The notes beneath the pieces were generated by a model. The model worked only from the letters and a program-made list of their open reading frames with translations. It was not told the DNA's origin and did no database searches. From the NCBI GenBank assembly GCA_050248715.1, contig JBFWRV010000006.1, positions 75,813-139,812 of the forward strand: a stretch of DNA of 64,000 nucleotides, given 5' to 3'. The translations under genes and the position numbers were made by a program. The DNA is from AWTP1-13 sp050248715. GTDB lineage: Bacteria > Pseudomonadota > Alphaproteobacteria > Rhizobiales > Hyphomicrobiaceae. This document shows, piece by piece, positions 28,281-35,865 of this stretch. Each line of letters starts with the position of its first letter. Position 1 is the first letter of the stretch.

Positions 28281-28357
28281 GGCATTGGCTCCATTTCTCC
28301 CGGAGCCAATTATGTCAGCAATGCTGACCTATTTGCAAGCTGACGATTGCAGCGCCT

Positions 28358-28582
28358 CTAGCGCCTGTAGATTTCGTGGGTCGTGGTGCGGCTGCAGGTG
28401 GGGCACGGCAGGGGCCGCCGCGGCGAGCCGGCCGCCTTCCAGCGGATGCCGCCCAGCTCCCAGATCGAGCGCTCGGATCCGCACGTTGCGCAACGTGCCA
28501 GCCATGATCGCGACTCCACCTCCATCGACTGCGCCCAGGAGCGCGGCACGAGCGCGGTGATCAGTCTCTGGATGAAGCTCAC
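28358..28582 (-). CDS. Small zinc-ribbon protein of unknown function
   Basis: 74 residues. Two CxxC pairs, RCATCGSERSIWELGG and PCPTCSRTTTHEIYRR, form a zinc ribbon around a conserved IWELGGIRWKAAGSPRR core. The N-terminus MSFIQRLITALVPRSW is amphipathic. I have seen close relatives as unnamed proteins in this order, so I consider it a real gene. It sits just downstream of the VOC gene and may belong to the tail of the glycine cleavage transcript. Confidence 0.7.
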   Translation of the reverse strand: MSFIQRLITALVPRSWAQSMEVESRSWLARCATCGSERSIWELGGIRWKAAGSPRRPLPCPTCSRTTTHEIYRR

Positions 28583-28600
28583 GTCCTCTCCCCGGCCGAT

Positions 28601-28635
28601 GGGCGCAATACGGCTGACACCTATTGCGCCCTACG
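28601..28635. repeat. Short palindromic intergenic element, family C
   Basis: GGGCGCAATACGGCTGACAC followed by CTATTGCGCCCTACG, a near-perfect palindrome. The right half supplies the last three codons and the TAG stop of the VOC gene on the minus strand. Compare copies at 1177-1206 and 43016-43089. Confidence 0.65.
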
Positions 28636-29067
28636 ACTTCGTTTGCCCTTCTTCTTGCGCGGGGGCTTGAAGACCATTCCCTCGAGCTTTAGCCCGTCCG
28701 GATCGAGGAAGAACACGGCGTAGTAGCCGTCGCCATAGTCAGGATAGTCGGCCGGTGGATCGACCACCTCGATTTCGTGCTCCTGCAGCAGCGCGTAGAG
28801 ATCATCGACATCGCGCCGCTTGCCGAGCTCGAAGGCGTAGTGATGGAAGCCGATGTTACCGATGCGGTGGGGGTGCTTCTTGCCCTCGGCGTCCGCTTCG
28901 CCGATCCAGTAGAGCGTTTTGCCGTTGCTCCAGCCCGCGGTCTTGCCGAAGGTGTACTTTCGTTCGAAGCCCAGGAACCCAAGCACCGTGTCGTAGAACT
29001 TCTTCGAGCGCTCGAAGTCCTTCACGCGGATGACGAGATGGTCGATGCCGACGACCCGAGCTGCCAT
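28621..29067 (-). CDS. VOC (glyoxalase/bleomycin-resistance) family protein
   Basis: 148 residues, metal-dependent VOC fold: VVGIDHLVIRVKDFERSKKF YDT opening, a central GFHHYAFELGKRRD with His, and FFLDPDGLKLEGMVF with the C-terminal Glu. Three candidate metal ligands (His, His, Glu) are in place. The C-terminal tail is basic (PPRKKKGKRSRRAQ) and its end is formed by a family-C repeat. Lies 91 bases after gcvPB on the same strand. Function unknown; similar genes act in aromatic and fosfomycin chemistry, none implied here. Confidence 0.82.
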   Translation of the reverse strand: MAARVVGIDHLVIRVKDFERSKKFYDTVLGFLGFERKYTFGKTAGWSNGKTLYWIGEADAEGKKHPHRIGNIGFHHYAFELGKRRDVDDLYALLQEHEIEVVDPPADYPDYGDGYYAVFFLDPDGLKLEGMVFKPPRKKKGKRSRRAQ

Positions 29068-29158
29068 GGGCGTGCCCCTGGCTCGAGGGTCAAGCCCTCC
29101 GGGTCCGACCCTTTAGCATGGCCCCGGCACAATGGCGGCAGACCCGGGGGTCTGACGC

Positions 29159-30859
29159 CTACTCCGCCGCCTCCTTGCGCACGTCCGGCGGCGTCCACTT
29201 GAGGCGAGGCTCGCGCGCGGCCCGGGTCTCGTCGAGGCGGCGGCGCGGGGCAAACCGGGGCGCCTGGGTGAACCGCTCCCGGTCTCCGGCCTTCGCCGCT
29301 GTTGCCAGCCCCCGCAACGAGACGATGAACTGGTCGAGGCTTTGCTTGGATTCCGATTCCGTCGGCTCGATCAGCATGGCGCCGTGCACCACGAGGGGGA
29401 AGTACACCGTCATCGGGTGATAGCCCTCGTCGATCATCGCCTTGGCGAAATCGAGCGTGGTCACTCCGGTGCCTTCCAGCCAGCGGTCGTCGAACAGCGC
29501 CTCGTGCATGCACACCCGGTTGCCGAAGGGGAGCGACATGAGGTCGGCAAGCGAGGCGCGCACATAGTTGGCATTGAGGACGGCGTCCTCGCTTGCCTGC
29601 CGCATGCCGTCGCTGCCGTGCGAGAGCATGTAGGCCATCGCCCGCACGAACATGCCCATCTGCCCGTGGAACGCGCACATGCGCCCGAGCGGGTTGGCAC
29701 CAGCCTCGCCCGAGCCGCGACCGGATTCCCCGCCCCCTTGTGCGGAGGGGTTAGGGGTGGGGGGAAGCCCTACGGCAGTTGTCCTGCCATCCCCCCCTCC
29801 CTGTCCCTCCCCCACAAGGGGGGAGGGGACGCCAGCAACAGCGTGCGTTGCGTGCTCCACGTAGCGCACGCCGCTGGCATCCGCGATCGCGTACGGCACC
29901 GGCATGAACGGCGCCAGCGCCGCCGAGAGCGCCACGGGGCCCGCGCCCGGGCCGCCGCCGCCGTGCGGCGTGGAGAACGTCTTGTGCAGATTGATGTGCA
30001 TGGCGTCGACGCCGAGGTCGCCCGGGCGCACCTTGCCGACGATCGCATTGAAGTTGGCGCCGTCGGCATAGAAATAGGCGCCTGCTGCATGCACCGCATC
30101 CGCGATTGCCACCACGTCGCGCTCGAAAAGGCCGCACGTATTGGGGTTGGTGAGCATGATGGCCGCGACCTCCGGCGTGAGGCGCTTCTTCACCTCCTCC
30201 GGATCGACCGTGCCGTCCTCGCGGGCCGGCACCGACACCACGCGATAGCCAAGCAGGGCCGCCGTCGCCGGGTTGGTGCCGTGCGCGGATTCCGGCACCA
30301 GCACGATTGACCGCTTCTCGCCACGCGCCTCCAGGGCCGCTTTGATCGCCATCATGCCGCACAGCTCGCCGTGTGCGCCGGCCTTCGGCGTCATGGCGAT
30401 GGCCGGCATTCCCGTAAGCTCGGAGAGCCAGCGCGACAGCTCGGCGATGAGCGCGATGGCGCCCTTGACCGTGGAGAGTGGCTGCAGCGGGTGGATGTCG
30501 CCGAAGCCCGGCAGCCGCGCCATCTTCTCGTTGAGACGCGGGTTGTGCTTCATCGTGCAGGAGCCGAGCGGGAACAGCCCGGTATCGATGCCGTAGTTCT
30601 TCTGGCTGAGGCGCACGTAGTGGCGCATGGCCTCGGGCTCGCTGAGGCCGGGCAGCCCGATCGTTCCTTGCCGCGCCAGCTTGCCGAGCCGCGGCGCGAA
30701 TGCCGCCGGCTCATCGAGGTCCACGCCCGTTGTATCGGTGCGGCCGATCTCGAAGATCAGCGGCTCCTCGATGGCAAGCGCATGGTTGCCGCTGAAGGTG
30801 TCGTGCGCGGCTTGCGTTGCCTCTCCGGCCTGCGTCGGCCGCCCCTGCCGGTTCATCAT
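29159..30859 (-). CDS. gcvPB: Glycine dehydrogenase (decarboxylating) subunit 2, with in-frame repeat insertion
   Basis: P-protein beta subunit of the glycine cleavage system; with GcvPA it decarboxylates glycine using PLP and passes the aminomethyl group to GcvH lipoate. 566 residues. Start at 30859 chosen because GGGGAGG is six bases upstream. PLP lysine lies near residue 293 in MHINLHKTFSTPHGGGGPG, with the pocket segments GTNPATAAL and YADGANFNA. Between HATHAVAG and PLGRMCAFHGQMGMF an extra run of about 50 residues (SPLVGEGQGGGDGRTT ... GLPPTPNPSAQGGGESG) interrupts the family alignment. It is encoded by a family-B palindromic repeat (29731-29829). The frame is maintained, so the protein is predicted to be functional but longer than the usual 480-520 aa. 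Confidence 0.93.
   Translation of the reverse strand: MMNRQGRPTQAGEATQAAHDTFSGNHALAIEEPLIFEIGRTDTTGVDLDEPAAFAPRLGKLARQGTIGLPGLSEPEAMRHYVRLSQKNYGIDTGLFPLGSCTMKHNPRLNEKMARLPGFGDIHPLQPLSTVKGAIALIAELSRWLSELTGMPAIAMTPKAGAHGELCGMMAIKAALEARGEKRSIVLVPESAHGTNPATAALLGYRVVSVPAREDGTVDPEEVKKRLTPEVAAIMLTNPNTCGLFERDVVAIADAVHAAGAYFYADGANFNAIVGKVRPGDLGVDAMHINLHKTFSTPHGGGGPGAGPVALSAALAPFMPVPYAIADASGVRYVEHATHAVAGVPSPLVGEGQGGGDGRTTAVGLPPTPNPSAQGGGESGRGSGEAGANPLGRMCAFHGQMGMFVRAMAYMLSHGSDGMRQASEDAVLNANYVRASLADLMSLPFGNRVCMHEALFDDRWLEGTGVTTLDFAKAMIDEGYHPMTVYFPLVVHGAMLIEPTESESKQSLDQFIVSLRGLATAAKAGDRERFTQAPRFAPRRRLDETRAAREPRLKWTPPDVRKEAAE
29731..29829. repeat. Palindromic repeat family B inside gcvPB
   Basis: CCCCCTTGTGCGGAGGGGTT ... 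then CCCCCCCTCCCTGTCCCTCC to CCCACAAGGGGGGAGGGG. It forms a long inverted repeat with GGGGGAAGCCC in the first arm. The second copy is at 32390-32489. It is translated through within gcvPB in the minus-strand frame. Confidence 0.75.
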
Positions 30860-30876
30860 CGGCATCCTCCCCGCGT

Positions 30877-30992
30877 TGTCATTCCGGCCGAGGGCGACAG
30901 CCCGAGAGCCGGGACGCAGGGGCAACGAGCCCCCTCCGTCTCGGCGGCGCTGGGTCCCGGGTATTTCGCTGTCGCGGAATTCCGGGATGACA
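30877..30992 (+). repeat. Dispersed palindromic repeat, family A
   Basis: TGTCATTCCGGCCGAGGGCG at the left, CGAGAGCCGGGAC in the middle, then TGGGTCCCGGGTATTTCGCT and GCGGAATTCCGGGATGACA at the right. Occupies the spacer between gcvPA and gcvPB, so gcvPB translation depends on read-through of a strong hairpin. Confidence 0.8.
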
Positions 30993-31022
30993 GATGTGGC
31001 TCATGCCTCGGGTCACTCTGGA

Positions 31023-32363
31023 TCACAGCACCTCCTTCAGCGCCTTGGCGTAGGCGGCGCGGTCCGCATCGGTGTTGACCTCGGTGGAAGCGACGATGAT
31101 GAGATCGGCGAGATCGGGATTGCCGGGCCACAGGCGCGCGGCCGGCACGCCGCCGAGCACGCCCTTGGCGGCCAGCTTTTCGATCACGTCGACGCCGCCG
31201 CCCGGCACGCGGATCGTGAACTCGTTGAAGAACGTGTCGTTCAGGACCTCGACGCCCGGCACTTTCGCAAGCAGCTCGGCCAGCGCAACCGCATTGGCGT
31301 GATTGACGCCGGCCAGCCGCTTCAATCCCGCCTCGCCCAGCAGCGACATGTGGATCGTGAACGCCAGCACGCACAGGCCGGAGTTGGTGCAGATGTTGGA
31401 GGTGGCCTTCTCGCGGCGGATGTGCTGCTCGCGCGTCGACAGAGTCAGCACGAAGCCGCGGCGGCCTTCCTTGTCCACGGTCTCGCCGCACAGCCGGCCT
31501 GGCATCTGGCGCAGGTACTTGGACGTGGTGGCGAACAGGCCGACATAGGGTCCGCCGAAGGTGAGCGGGTTGCCGATCGACTGCCCTTCGCCCACGACGA
31601 TGTCGGCGCCCATGGCGCCGGGCGGAGTCACGAGGCCGAGCGACACGACCTCGGTCACCACGGCGACGAGCAGCGCCCCGGCCGCGTGCGCGGCCTCGGC
31701 AATCGGCGTCAAATCGCGCAGCTGCCCGAAGACGTCCGGGTTCTGCACGACCACGCAGGAAACGGTCTTGTCGATCCGACCGATGAGGTCCTCCGCCGCG
31801 CCATGCGGCACGGGCGCCACGATCTCGTCGCCCGCCATGCGGGAGACGGTCTCGATGGTCTCGCGGTAGTGCGGGTGCAGGTTGCCGGACAGCACGGCCT
31901 TGCGCCGTCGCGTGACGCGGTGCGCCATCAGCACGGCTTCAGCCGCTGCGGTGGAGCCGTCGTACATGGAGGCATTGGCCACTTCCATGCCCGTTAGCAT
32001 CGCTACCTGGGTCTGGAACTCGAACAGATATTGCAGCGTGCCCTGGGCGATCTCCGGCTGATAGGGCGTGTAGGAGGTGAGGAACTCGGAACGCTGGATC
32101 AGGTGATCGACGCTCGCCGGCACATGATGCTTGTAGGCGCCCGCGCCGACGAAGAACGGCACGGAGCCGGCGGCGATGTTCTGCGCCGCGAGGCTGCCCA
32201 GCGCCCGCTCCACCTGCAGCTCGCCCTGGCGCTTCGGCAGGTCGACGAGCTTGCCAAGGCGCTTGTCCCGGGGGATGTCGGCGAACAGCGCTTCGATGTC
32301 CTTAACGCCGATCTTAGCCAGCATGGCCCTGCGGTCGGCATCGGTCAGCGGCAGATAGCGCAT
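31023..32363 (-). CDS. gcvPA: Glycine dehydrogenase (decarboxylating) subunit 1
   Basis: P-protein alpha subunit, 446 residues. Start at the ATG at 32363 (MRYLPLTDADRRAMLAKIG), preceded by GAGGAGG; a longer frame upstream runs into the family-B repeat and would prepend repeat-coded residues (GEGQGGG), so it was rejected. Conserved segments: YLPLTDADRRAML, SFFVGAGAYKHHVPASVDH, SYTPYQPEIAQGTLQ, YDGSTAAAEAVLMA and QNPDVFGQLRDL. It pairs with gcvPB encoded downstream. Expression with gcvT and gcvH from the riboswitch-controlled promoter is expected. Confidence 0.96.
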   Translation of the reverse strand: MRYLPLTDADRRAMLAKIGVKDIEALFADIPRDKRLGKLVDLPKRQGELQVERALGSLAAQNIAAGSVPFFVGAGAYKHHVPASVDHLIQRSEFLTSYTPYQPEIAQGTLQYLFEFQTQVAMLTGMEVANASMYDGSTAAAEAVLMAHRVTRRRKAVLSGNLHPHYRETIETVSRMAGDEIVAPVPHGAAEDLIGRIDKTVSCVVVQNPDVFGQLRDLTPIAEAAHAAGALLVAVVTEVVSLGLVTPPGAMGADIVVGEGQSIGNPLTFGGPYVGLFATTSKYLRQMPGRLCGETVDKEGRRGFVLTLSTREQHIRREKATSNICTNSGLCVLAFTIHMSLLGEAGLKRLAGVNHANAVALAELLAKVPGVEVLNDTFFNEFTIRVPGGGVDVIEKLAAKGVLGGVPAARLWPGNPDLADLIIVASTEVNTDADRAAYAKALKEVL

Positions 32364-32389
32364 CAGCGACCTCCTCGCGTGGCACGCAG

Positions 32390-32489
32390 TCTCCCCTCCC
32401 CTTTGTGGGGAGGGGCTGGGGGTGGGGGGAAGCCCGGCCTTGAAGGTTGGGGGGTCCCCCCCTCCCTGTCCCTCCCCCACAGGGGGGGA
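32390..32489. repeat. Palindromic repeat family B between gcvH and gcvPA
   Basis: CCTCCCCTTTGTGGGGAGGG at the left and GTCCCTCCCCCACAGGGGGG at the right, with GGGGTGGGGGGAAGCCC between. Same arms and core as the element at 29731-29829 inside gcvPB. Confidence 0.75.
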
Positions 32490-32523
32490 TGGAACGCTGA
32501 CTGCTGGCGCCGACGGCTCATGG

Positions 32524-32901
32524 CTAGCTGCTTTCCTTCACGAACGCCTCGTAGGCGGCGCGGTCCATCAGGCCGTTGAGCTCTTTCTCGTCGACCACCT
32601 TCAGCTTGAAGAACCAGGCCTTGCCCTCGGCATCCTCGTTGACGAGTGCCGGCTGGCCGACGATATGGCCGTTGGTCTCGACGACTTCGCCCGAGATCGG
32701 CGCGAACACGTCGCTCGCCGCCTTGACGCTCTCCACAACGGCCACGGGCTCCCCGGTCGTGACTTTGCGCGCCACATCGGGCAGCTCGACGAACACCACG
32801 TCGCCGAGTTGCGTCTGCGCGTGGTTGGTAATGCCGATGGTGGCGATGCCGTCTTCGACGCGGATCCATTCGTGATCCCTGGTGAAGCGCTCGGTGGCCA
32901 T
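32524..32901 (-). CDS. gcvH: Glycine cleavage system H protein
   Basis: Lipoyl carrier that shuttles the aminomethyl group between P, T and L proteins. 125 residues; lipoylation Lys in AVVESVKAASDVFAPISGEV (Lys near residue 60). FTRDHEWIRVEDG opening and EGKAWFFKLKV near the end are standard. Fifteen bases from gcvT, 160 bases from gcvPA across a family-B repeat. Confidence 0.97.
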   Translation of the reverse strand: MATERFTRDHEWIRVEDGIATIGITNHAQTQLGDVVFVELPDVARKVTTGEPVAVVESVKAASDVFAPISGEVVETNGHIVGQPALVNEDAEGKAWFFKLKVVDEKELNGLMDRAAYEAFVKESS

Positions 32902-32916
32902 GCAATCTCCTGTGGC

Positions 32917-34065
32917 TCAGACTTTGCGGGCGTAGCGATGGGGCGTGAACGGAAGGGCGGTAACCTGCGCCGGCAGGGGCTTGCCGCGCACGAGCAGGCT
33001 GACGGGCGCGCCCGGCTTGGCGTGCACCGCCTCGACGTAGCCCATGGCGACCGGAGCGTTGACGCTCGGCCCGAAGCCGCCGGACGTGATGATGCCAATA
33101 CGCTGGCCGTTCGCTGTCTGTATGTCGGTGTTTTCGCGTGCCGGCGCGCGGCCTTCGGGCTTGATGCCGACCCGCAGCCGCTTGGGTCCATTGGCCAGTT
33201 CGCTTTGGATGCGCCCGGCGCCCGGGAAACCGCCTTCGGTGCGGCGTCGCTTTTGGATCGACCAGGTCAGGTTCGCCTCGACGGGGCTCGTCGTCTCGTC
33301 GATGTCATGCCCATAGAGGCACAGGCCCGCCTCGAGCCGCAGTGAGTCGCGGGCGCCTAGCCCAATCGCCTGCACGCCCGTTTGTGCCAGCAGCAGCGTT
33401 GCAAGCTCCACCGCCTGCCCCCCCGCCACCGAGAGCTCGTAGCCGTCCTCGCCGGTGTAGCCGGAGCGGGAGATATGGCAGTCGAGGTCGCCGACGCGGC
33501 CGTTCGCTGCCGACATGAAGCCAAGCCGCGGTGCGACGTCGGAGAGCTTCGCCATCACGGCGGCGGCGCCCGGCCCCTGCAGGGCGACGAGCGCGCGCTC
33601 TGGTGCCGGCAGCAGCTTTACGCTGTCCGGCAGCCGGCCCGCGAGATGGGCGTAGTCCACCTCCTTGCGCGAGGCGTTGACGACGAGATAGAGGCGGCCG
33701 TCATCCGAGGCCGTGGCCGGCCGGGTCACCATCAGGTCGTCGATGATGCCGCCGTCGTCGGTGAGAAGCTGCGAGTAGCGCTGCTGGCCGGGCTTCAGGC
33801 TGAGAATGTCTGCGGGGATCAGTGCTTCGAGGGCCGAGGCCGTGGTGGCGTGGTCCGGTCCGATCAGGAAGGCCTGGCCCATGTGCGAGACGTCGAACAG
33901 GCCGGCCCTCTCGCGCGTGTGCAAATGCTCCTTGAGGATGCCCAGCGGATACTGCACAGGCATCTCGTAGCCCGCGAACGGCACCATCTTGGCGCCGAGC
34001 GACACGTGAAGATCGAAAAGCGGGGTACGCTTGAGGGGTTGGTCGGAAGCCGGGGCGGCGCTCAT
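32917..34065 (-). CDS. gcvT: Aminomethyltransferase, glycine cleavage T protein
   Basis: Transfers the methylene group from GcvH to tetrahydrofolate, releasing ammonia. 382 residues, first gene of the operon. Family landmarks: RTPLFDLHVSLGAKMVPFAG then YEMPVQYPLGILKEHLH, GLFDVSHMGQ, and the folate/THF-binding SRSGYTGEDGYEL segment followed by LRLEAGLCLYGHDIDE. The catalytic Asp is in FDVSHMG context. A glycine riboswitch lies directly upstream (34119-34320). Confidence 0.96.
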   Translation of the reverse strand: MSAAPASDQPLKRTPLFDLHVSLGAKMVPFAGYEMPVQYPLGILKEHLHTRERAGLFDVSHMGQAFLIGPDHATTASALEALIPADILSLKPGQQRYSQLLTDDGGIIDDLMVTRPATASDDGRLYLVVNASRKEVDYAHLAGRLPDSVKLLPAPERALVALQGPGAAAVMAKLSDVAPRLGFMSAANGRVGDLDCHISRSGYTGEDGYELSVAGGQAVELATLLLAQTGVQAIGLGARDSLRLEAGLCLYGHDIDETTSPVEANLTWSIQKRRRTEGGFPGAGRIQSELANGPKRLRVGIKPEGRAPARENTDIQTANGQRIGIITSGGFGPSVNAPVAMGYVEAVHAKPGAPVSLLVRGKPLPAQVTALPFTPHRYARKV

Positions 34066-34118
34066 GTCGTCTCACGTCCCACAGATAGAGCTTGCGGCCC
34101 GCACCGGCGGTGCGAGAC

Positions 34119-34320
34119 GAAGCCCCCTCTGTCACGGGACCTGAGAGATTTCGGCGAGAGACCCGCCTTACCCCTTCGGTGAGCCGGCGCTTCCGCCGAC
34201 TGCTTTCCAGAGTGCCATCAAACTGCGGTCCATTTGCCTGAGAGGTTCCGGGGCGGTTGCTCCTTCGGCGCCGGCCTGCCGTCTGGGACGTCGAGCCGGA
34301 CTCTTCCGCAGTTCTCGCAT
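34119..34320 (-). promoter_or_regulatory. Tandem glycine riboswitch controlling gcvT-gcvH-gcvPA-gcvPB
   Basis: Two aptamers in series on the minus strand. The first (about 34320-34218) contains GCGGAAGAGTCC, CGCCGAAGGAGCAACC and GGAACCTCTCAGGCAAA then GGACCGC. The second (about 34217-34119) contains CTCTGGAAAGC, CACCGAAGGGGTAAGGC and AAATCTCTCAGGT, ending ACAGAGGGGGC. These GCCGAAGG(A/G)G(C/T)AA and CTCTCAGG blocks are the diagnostic conserved loops of the gcvT class. By family knowledge glycine binding turns on the gcv operon, so the system responds to excess glycine. The rest of the leader (34066-34118) holds the expression platform and RBS. Confidence 0.93.
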
Positions 34321-34509
34321 GGACGTGCGCACTCTTGCCCGGCCGCGCCGGGAAGTCAACGAAGGGGCGCGGCGCGATGTTGAAAAGCCGCCCCCGGCGC
34401 CTGCTGTGTCTCCTCGGGACAAGGCCGAGGACAAGAGCGGAATCCGACGTGGGAACCGGATACACTGTGTCGAGGCACCGGCACAAAAACCGTCCTCGGA
34501 GGAAAACGC

Positions 34510-35622
34510 ATGAAGATCACGGCTATCCACGCACACTATGTGCGCATTCCCTTCGACATGGGGGCGCCGAAGCAGGAGTTTGCCGGGCTGCGCTTCCCGA
34601 CTATGGATCACCTGCTCGTCGAGGTGGAGACGGACGCCGGGATCACCGGTTGGGGCGAGGGGTTCGGCCACTCCATCATTCCCGCCACCAAGGCCGCGCT
34701 GGAGAGCTATGTGGGGCCGTGGTTCATCGGCAAGGACCCGACCGACATCAATGCCCTGCACGCCCAGGCGGCCCAGGCTTTCCACATCTTCGGCCGCAAT
34801 GGGCCGGTCGTCTACGCGCACTCCGGCATCGACATCGCGCTGTGGGACATCGCCGGCAAGCGCGCCGGCCTGCCGCTCTCCCACCTGCTCGGGAGCGGGC
34901 GGCGCACGGAGGTGCGTGCCTACGCGAGCCTCATGCGCTACGGCAGCCCGAAGACCGTGGCGCGCATCTGCGGCGAGATGGCGGAGCGCGGCTTTCGCCA
35001 CATCAAGCTGCACGAGCACGGCGTCGAGGCCGTGAAGGCCGCGCGCGAGGGCGCCGGGCCCGACATCGCCATCATGAACGATGTCAACTGCCCCTGGAGC
35101 GTGGCACAGGCGCTGGAGATGGAGCGCGCCTATCGCCCAGCCAATCTCTACTGGCTGGAGGAGCCGGTGTGGCCGCCCGAGGACCACTGGGGGCTCGCTC
35201 GCGTGCGCAGGGAGGGCGCGACGCGCATTGCGGCGGGCGAGAACGCGGCCGGCCTGCACGATTTTCGCGACCTGTTCGAGAAGGGCTCAATCGATGTCGC
35301 CCAGCCGAGCGTCACCAAGATCGGAGGCATCACCGAGATGAGGAAGATCATTGCCACGGCCGAGGCGCACTCGGTGGAGCTTATTCCGCATTGCGCCTAC
35401 TTCGGGCCCGGCAACCTTGCCTCGATCCACATAGTGGCCTCGCTGGCGCCCGACACACTGCTGGAGAACATCTACGCCAACCTGGAGGCCAGCCCCTTCG
35501 GCGACGCGATGCTTGCGAAGGACGGCAAGGTGCGCGTGCCGCAGGGTCCCGGGCTTGGCGTGGAGCCGGACATGAAGGTCGTGGAGAAGTATCGTCAGGG
35601 CCCGGTCGTGACGATCAAATAG
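34510..35622 (+). CDS. Mandelate racemase / muconate lactonizing enzyme family protein
   Basis: Enolase superfamily, 370 residues. N-terminal capping domain starts MKITAIHAHYVRIPF; metal ligands are the Asp in MNDVNCPWS, Glu in YWLEEPVWPPEDH and Glu in RIAAGENAAG. The general base region HIKLHEHG has Lys-x-His where many members have K-x-K, and the opposite base is His in ELIPHCAYFGPGN. This combination resembles sugar acid dehydratase or racemase branches rather than true MLE. Product is probably an acid dehydratase or racemase; the substrate is unknown. AGGAG precedes the ATG. Confidence 0.88.
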   Translation: MKITAIHAHYVRIPFDMGAPKQEFAGLRFPTMDHLLVEVETDAGITGWGEGFGHSIIPATKAALESYVGPWFIGKDPTDINALHAQAAQAFHIFGRNGPVVYAHSGIDIALWDIAGKRAGLPLSHLLGSGRRTEVRAYASLMRYGSPKTVARICGEMAERGFRHIKLHEHGVEAVKAAREGAGPDIAIMNDVNCPWSVAQALEMERAYRPANLYWLEEPVWPPEDHWGLARVRREGATRIAAGENAAGLHDFRDLFEKGSIDVAQPSVTKIGGITEMRKIIATAEAHSVELIPHCAYFGPGNLASIHIVASLAPDTLLENIYANLEASPFGDAMLAKDGKVRVPQGPGLGVEPDMKVVEKYRQGPVVTIK

Positions 35623-35749
35623 ATTGCAACTGCTTGTCGCCTGTTCCCGCCCGTCAACGAGCACCAGAACGTGTAGAAGCGTGGATCGCGGGAACAAGTC
35701 CCGCGATGACCGCCGCTTGTGCAGCTCAGGCCCGATCTGGCAATCCCGA

Positions 35750-35861
35750 TGTCATCCCGGAACGCGCGCAGCGCGTATCCGGGACCCAGGGCCACAAGTT
35801 CTGCCCGCACCCGTAAGCCTGCTTCTGGATATTTCGCTGGCGCGACATTCCGGAATGCCAG
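35750..35861 (+). repeat. Dispersed palindromic repeat, family A
   Basis: TGTCATCCCGGAACGCGCGC, CCGGGACCCAGGGCCACAAG in the middle, GGATATTTCGCTGGCGCGAC then ATTCCGGAATGCCA at the right. Located between convergent genes, the enolase-family gene on + and the HpaB-type gene on -. A smaller dyad GATCGCGGGAACAAGTCCCG sits just left at about 35686-35710. Confidence 0.75.
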
Positions 35862-35865
35862 AAAG

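Noticed and set aside
30362..31078. Overlapping frames in the gcvPA-gcvPB spacer
   Set aside because: They run through a family-A repeat and both P-protein genes antisense or out of frame.
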